Assembly: GCA_002205965.3 (NCBI GenBank)
Contig: NADL03000619.1
Location: 124,001-188,000 of the forward strand
Length of the DNA: 64,000 nt
Source of the DNA: Kappaphycus alvarezii
Lineage: Eukaryota; Rhodophyta; Florideophyceae; Gigartinales; Solieriaceae
Direction of reading: 5' to 3'
Shown piece after piece: positions 59,295 to 64,000 of this stretch. Made by a program: the position numbers and the translations under genes. Position 1 is the first letter of the stretch. Each line of letters starts with the position of its first letter. The notes under the pieces were generated by a model that was given only the letters and a program-made list of their open reading frames with translations, searched no databases and was not told where the DNA came from.

Positions 59295-60629
59295 TGTTGA
59301 GTTGGCAAGATGATCACATGACCCTCACATCGGTGCCAAGCCTCATAAGAGGCATGAGGCGTCTTCCACGTGCATATGTGTACAGGTTTGGGTCGAAGGC
59401 TGACCGTAAGGCATTTCGGAAGAAATCCAAGGTTTCCGGGGACGAAAGTCCGATTTGGAGGGGTCAGCGATTTATGCAAATTTTGCATAATTTTTGACAA
59501 GTGGAACTTGGCCCACTGTTCCGTAGGCTATAGATTGCTTCCTGCAACCTCATCGGCTTACAGGTCAAATACTTCAATTCTATTGGCTGGTGAGTTATAT
59601 GTGTAATGACTATAGAGGTGTAAGGATTGATTATGAGCTACTTTAGAGGGCAGAATGATGTTTATGGGGTGATTTTACGTAGGGTAGGGTACTATTAGTG
59701 GGTGACGAGTATACTTTATTAGAGATATGCTGAGGTAAGGTATGTATACGTGTACGTGGTGGCAGTTGTGTATGTGACGTATACGCGGTACAGCCAACAG
59801 TAGAAACCATTGTTGCAGTGGTGTACACATACTGTACTCGTGCCAAATTTAAAAAAATTTAATGAGTTCGTGCAGTAGGACTGGTTTATGAGAATACTGT
59901 CATGACTCCTAGAGGGAGGTGTTTGATCTTATATTGTGAATGAGGATTCTAGTTAGGATTATGGTTTTGTCCGTCTGCATCCAAAATCAGTTATTTGATT
60001 CTATAATACGTATGAGGGTTCTAGTTATGATTGTGGTTTGTCAGACTGCATCCAAAATCAGTTATGTGATTCCATGATGCGTATGAGGTTTCTAGTTATG
60101 ATTATGGTTTTGTCCGGCTGCATCCAAAAATCCTTTATGTGATTACACCATACGTATGAGGTTTCTAGATATGCTTATGTTTTGTCCAGCGGCATCCAAA
60201 AATCAGTTATGCGATTCAATCATACGTACGAGGTTTCTAGATATGATTATGTTTCGTCCCACTGCATCCAAAATCCTTTATGTGATTCTATTATATGTCT
60301 GTTTGTTATTTTGGCACAAGAGAATTCGGTTCTGATGAGTTTGCAAAATAAGGTGCTTCATTGATGTTTCTACTGGGCCAAACTGTCTACACAAATTTTA
60401 CAACTTTGGAAGCAGTTCCAAAAATGCCCCTAATGAACGTTACTACCGGGGCAATATTTTTCAGTCCGCTCAAATGGTTCCGTTTCTGGGATTTTGTTAA
60501 TGAACGCAATGAGTTAGCCAGTATTAGGTTGTATTAAAGGTCAGAATTTTAGAGTACCCAGTAAATTCTGGGTAGCAAAGCCCGTAATCTCATTCGCCCA
60601 GCAAAGTCTTCCACCACATCCATCTTCCA
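59295..60629 (+). repeat. family A LTR (isolated), with expanded 72 bp array
   Basis: It starts TGTTGAGTTGGCAAGATG and ends CATCTTCCA; it is the reverse complement of 22637-23820. It is longer (about 1335 bp) mainly because the internal tandem array has five ~72 bp units (59937-60300) instead of about two. No matching target duplication is visible (TGTGT versus TTATC). No internal copia domains adjoin it. Confidence 0.7.
59937..60300 (+). repeat. 72 bp tandem repeat array
   Basis: Five units, each with TGAGGTTTCTAGTTATGATT, TTTTGTCCGGCTGCATCCAA, AATCAGTTATGTGATT and a TACGT end. Units differ by 5-15 %. Located inside the family A LTR. Confidence 0.75.
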
Positions 60630-60774
60630 TTATCCTGATACTCCTTTGTTCTTCAGCGTACAAGGCATTAATCTTGATACACTGAACTGAGGGTGCCGTA
60701 TTTAGGGTGTGCAAGTCTTGAGAACCTGCGACTGTGATATATGTGAGTTGAATTTTCACACCCTTGTCGAAGGG

Positions 60775-61286
60775 TCATTCATTGCCTGAACCAATATATA
60801 AGAATACGCGAAAGCCTGACATCGGTATATCCCTGAAGTAGCGGTTTGATAACCCGCCGTCACCATTCACGATGAGCTGAGGCACAGAAGTGCTAAATTT
60901 CTTATCAATTCCGCCACAGATAACCTCATTGACGGTTCCCATGGTATGGGCCAGGGCGGTTCCTTCTAGGAGAGGGTATCTAAGAATAAACAATGTCGAA
61001 TCGGGATCAGTGCTCAGATGAGAGACGTAAGGTATGTCCACGCCTTTCCCAAAGCAGTCTCATGTTCCCAATCGCTAGTGACAAGAAAGTCCGGGACTGG
61101 ATCCGTGTCATTCTGAAACAGTTCAGACTCCGTATTCAACAATCATGCAAAGCTCTCCTTCTCCAAATCTTGAAACCGTTCGCTTTGACTTTTCGGGGCG
61201 TAGATCTTGAAGCCAGCTCTGTTTCTCTCCTTAGTGCCTAGAGGACGCACCACGGCATTGAAAACTGATATCGAAGTCATGATGAT
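60775..61286 (-). pseudogene. unrecognised decayed coding sequence
   Basis: The minus-strand reading starts MTSISVFNAVVRPLGTKERN at about 61284, meets a TGA after QDLEKESFA, continues FQNDTDPVPDFLVTSDWEHE, and shifts frame near 61045 into YVSHLSTDPDSTLFILRYPL, GTVNEVICGGIDKKFSTSVP and SGFRVFLYIGSGNE. It looks like a former 170-residue protein. No family recognised. Confidence 0.35.
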
Positions 61287-62257
61287 GCCGCAAGGGACAC
61301 TAGTATCTTATGAGTGAATGGCCATCGGACACCGAAAATGGAACTGCACGCTAGCTTCTCGGAATACGAAAGTGGTGCGGGTGGAGCTTGGGAGAGTCAC
61401 ACGACAGAGAGAGGCGGATCTAAGGCTGCAGGAAGCTGTAAGAAACTGTAGGCAATGAAGTGGAGGGGTCGCAAAGAGCACTGGAAAATTTTGAGAAGCG
61501 GATTAGTATGGCCTTAAACGTAGGTAGGAACGGAGGGCGGTGAGAAAGTGGGAAGTCAGTTAGGGAATGAGGGATGGTGAGGAAGTGAAAAGATGAGGGG
61601 CGTGGGGTGGGGGTAGGGGAGAGGGGGGCGGTGGTACGTGAGATGCGGTGGTTGAATCAGAAAGTCACAGATAAGTGGCGGGGGCGGCACTACTGTGGCA
61701 GGGTACAGTTGCAAGAACATTGGCGATTCCTCGAGAAGATTGCAGGCCGCCGGTGGGTACGCACTGTTCTTCGCCCTTTCAGGTATTCTGCTCAGCACTT
61801 GTCCTCATGGCCCAGTTTTCTATCTTTACAATTTTTTTTAGTTTTTTTGTTGTACAACTCACTGTACAATTATTGCACTCAGGGAAAGGGGATGTCTTTA
61901 CACGACGAACATTGACTCAAAAAACTCTGTAGACCCTCATATCGTCATCACAAAACCTCTGCCCTTATTCCGTACCACAAGTACTGCAGGCTACACTCCC
62001 CTTAAAATTCACCACTCCCCTGCCAGCTCGGCTCACATCACACAGCAAAAGCCCTCAAATCTCTTACTCACCACCTGCACCAACACTCTTTTTCACCTTC
62101 CCATCACTCTAGATAGCTCTTTATCACACCTGCACCTATCTTCACGCAGAAATATCCCCCAATATGTCGAGACGCGAGGGTCCCGATCCTCATCTCTCAC
62201 CCTAATTCTAGACACGAGCGTCTTCCCTTTATTTGATCCTTACCATCTACCACTTCC
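61287..62257. other. stretch without recognised genes
   Basis: It contains purine-rich (61490-61650) and C-rich segments but no supported gene. It lies upstream of the Ulp1-like pseudogene and may hold its former promoter. Confidence 0.35.
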
Positions 62258-63225
62258 ATGATGTTCCATCGTCCAAAAACCAATTGGAAGCTCATCGTGA
62301 AGCGCTATCGAGACAAGCATGACGAAAAGATTGGTGTCGGACCAGAGGAACGCCCAAAACGACCATTGCGAGTGGAAGTGATTGACGATTACGACTCGGA
62401 AGAGAACATTTCCGTAGCTGTTGTACGTCTTTCAGGTCAGGGTACTCGATCGGGTGAGGTGGGTCATGTGGACAAAGAACTACTCCTATTATCTTCTCGA
62501 GAGCGAACGATCTTGATATGGAAGTGAGTGGCGTTTGTTGTGAGTGTTTTCCATCTTTCAGAAGACTCGTTGAATCGAATCAGGGACCCAGTGGGATTGC
62601 TTGACGACACTACTATGGACTTCTTCAGTTGGTTGTTGAACAAAAGGAAGAAGAATAGGTTTGACACGGAGGGCGGTCTTCGTGTGCGCATTTTCTTATC
62701 CATTTCATGGAAATGAAACCGCACGTTTACGGAATAGTGAGAGGATGGATGAAGAAAAGCAATTGGAATATCGCATAAGTGTCCATATTGGTGTCCCCAA
62801 TGATACTGAGTTACTCGCATTGGGTAGCTGTGATGGTGACCATCTCGAAACGTGTTACCATTATTGTATGCGGCACAGCGAGAATTTTTTCTCTGAAAAG
62901 CTGCAAATAGTTCGTCGATCTTTTCTTGACGAAGCCAAAAATTGGAATCAACATCGAGAGGGGATTTCTGAGTCGGCGTTATCACGCGTTCATGATACTG
63001 ACAATTGGTCCTTTTTTTGTCAAGGTTGGGTACCCCAAACGAACGGAAGATGGTTCACCTGGAGTTTTCGTGCTGCGGGTAGTCAAATATCTGGAGAGAG
63101 GTGCAACCCCAACTTTTGAACAATCCCACACGGGGCTTTTACGCAAGCGTACATATTTATTCCTCCGTGGGTACGATCAGTGTGGAAACCGCACCCCGCC
63201 GGCCGACAAGGGACGCAGTGATTGA
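62258..63225 (+). pseudogene. Ulp1-like (C48) cysteine protease pseudogene
   Basis: Three overlapping plus-strand frames make one logical order. After an N-terminal part (RERTILIWK) comes LNRIRDPVGLLDDTTMDFFS (the W-L-N-D-x-x-I-x-F region of Ulp1/SENP), then in a second frame HSENFFSEKLQIVRRSFLDE (the S-F-F-x-x-K-L region), and in a third frame YPKRTEDGSPGVFVLRVVKY, which matches Q-x-D-G-x-D-C-G-V-F-V-L with the catalytic Cys position reading Pro. A His-Trp active-site block was not clearly found. Ulp1 proteases remove SUMO, and some transposons carry them. Broken and inactive; host or transposon origin is unclear. Confidence 0.5.
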
Positions 63226-64000
63226 AACTAAGCATCATCCGGGAATAGTGTTAAGGAGGAGATGGGGGATAGGAGGAAGTGGGTGGTAACGGCAATAGGA
63301 CCCAGGAAGAAAATGACAGAAACACAGACAAAAGGGGAAAGTCGAGCAAGTGGGATGTAGTTTAAAGGTAGTCGGGTAAAGAAATGCAGTAACCTTACTT
63401 GGGAGGCTTCTAATCCACATAGGGTGCTCAATGATCAAAAGGACGACATCGCTGCAGGAAATGAGGCAGAGGCCAAAGCAGTATTGGATAAAATTGCTGC
63501 GGTGGGTACCGCCGGAATATAAATAGCTGAGCTCACCGGAAAGAAAGGAAGTGACACCAGATACTCAGAAGATAAGGCCTCCAAAAAGAAATTCCGTGAG
63601 AACATTACAGAAACCAGTAATTCGCGTTATTTGAATCGCAAAAAAATGCCACACATCAAATACAAGTAGTGTGAAAAGTGGTGAGGTTCGTTACGTCCTG
63701 AGAGACTTGTAAATATTGTAGACAATAGTTGGCCCCAGAGTACAGGTAAAGTCATGCATTTAGTCTGAGTGAACTTAGCATCCTGGTGCACTAAGGCTCG
63801 AAATAGCTTCACATGTACTCCACTCAGCAGGACTTTATCGACCCAGTGCAGTTACTATAAATTTTACGTGCCAGAATGCGATTTACTGTGCAGAGACATG
63901 ATATGGCGGGATGTCGGCGTCCAGCCGAACTTCCCTAGAAAAGTTTACTATTCATAATAATATGAATATGATTATAATATGATTATAAGCAATGTACATG
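63226..64000. other. right edge, no clear gene
   Basis: At 63395-63670 the plus strand reads coding-like charged sequence (NDQKDDIAAGNEAEAKAVLD, then SDTRYSEDKASKKKFRENIT) with one internal stop, which may be a decayed gene. Nothing recognisable follows to the edge, which is AT-rich (ATTATAATATGATTATAA). Confidence 0.35.

Noticed and set aside
59937-60300. array that could be mistaken for a CRISPR or satellite
   Set aside because: Units are contiguous ~72 bp tandem repeats with no unique spacers and lie within an LTR; it is a LTR-internal minisatellite.

Overview
The window is nuclear eukaryotic DNA. It has a small island of intron-poor housekeeping-type genes at about 13.5-18.7 kb (a PH-domain pseudokinase, cyclin H and a PTC7-type PP2C phosphatase), embedded in a much larger field of decayed transposable elements. 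The intronless host genes, the mixture of Ty1/copia, piggyBac, Tc1/mariner, HARBI1-like and LINE remnants, and the dense (GTACT)n/(AGTAC)n motif would fit a multicellular red alga such as Chondrus. That assignment is inference; no rRNA, organelle or other species marker is present.

Region by region. 1-240: edge of a HARBI1-like (DDE_Tnp_4) transposase pseudogene, minus strand. 1106-8059: a complete but dead copia element (copia-1, minus strand) with two ~360 bp LTRs, gag, integrase, RT and RNase H, plus an extra convergent antisense ORF between RNase H and the 3' LTR that resembles a cysteine peptidase. 8.3-11.9 kb: LINE tail fragments, a tRNA-like sequence and a piggyBac-like element (minus). 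11.9-13.5 kb: non-coding DNA crowded with GTACTGTAC motifs. 13.5-18.7 kb: the host gene island. 18.7-22.6 kb: LINE and copia scraps.

22.6-28.9 kb: a copia element (family A) with its 3' LTR, followed head-to-head by a second truncated copy, giving an inverted repeat with ~1.82 kb arms and a ~1.06 kb spacer. 28.9-58.1 kb: a nest built from copia family B. Two nearly co-linear copies face each other (31.7-35.3 kb plus, 50.2-54.5 kb minus), share several stop codons, and are surrounded by at least ten pieces of a very long LTR (up to ~2.7 kb) in both orientations. Within this nest lie a remnant of family A (39.2-40.4 kb), an FkbM-type methyltransferase pseudogene (40.85-41.78 kb), and a second piggyBac-like element (44.9-48.5 kb) split by a Tc1/mariner element with a TA target duplication. 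A short solo LTR (family F) occurs twice, and a third copia lineage survives as a fragment at 56.2-56.8 kb.

58.1-64 kb: unrecognised decayed coding sequences, another family A LTR with a 72 bp tandem array, and a broken Ulp1-like protease gene.

Functionally, only the island genes look alive: cyclin H (TFIIH/CDK-activating kinase), a probably organellar PP2C phosphatase, and a kinase-fold protein lacking the catalytic Asp and the DFG Asp. Everything else is transposon-derived or decayed.
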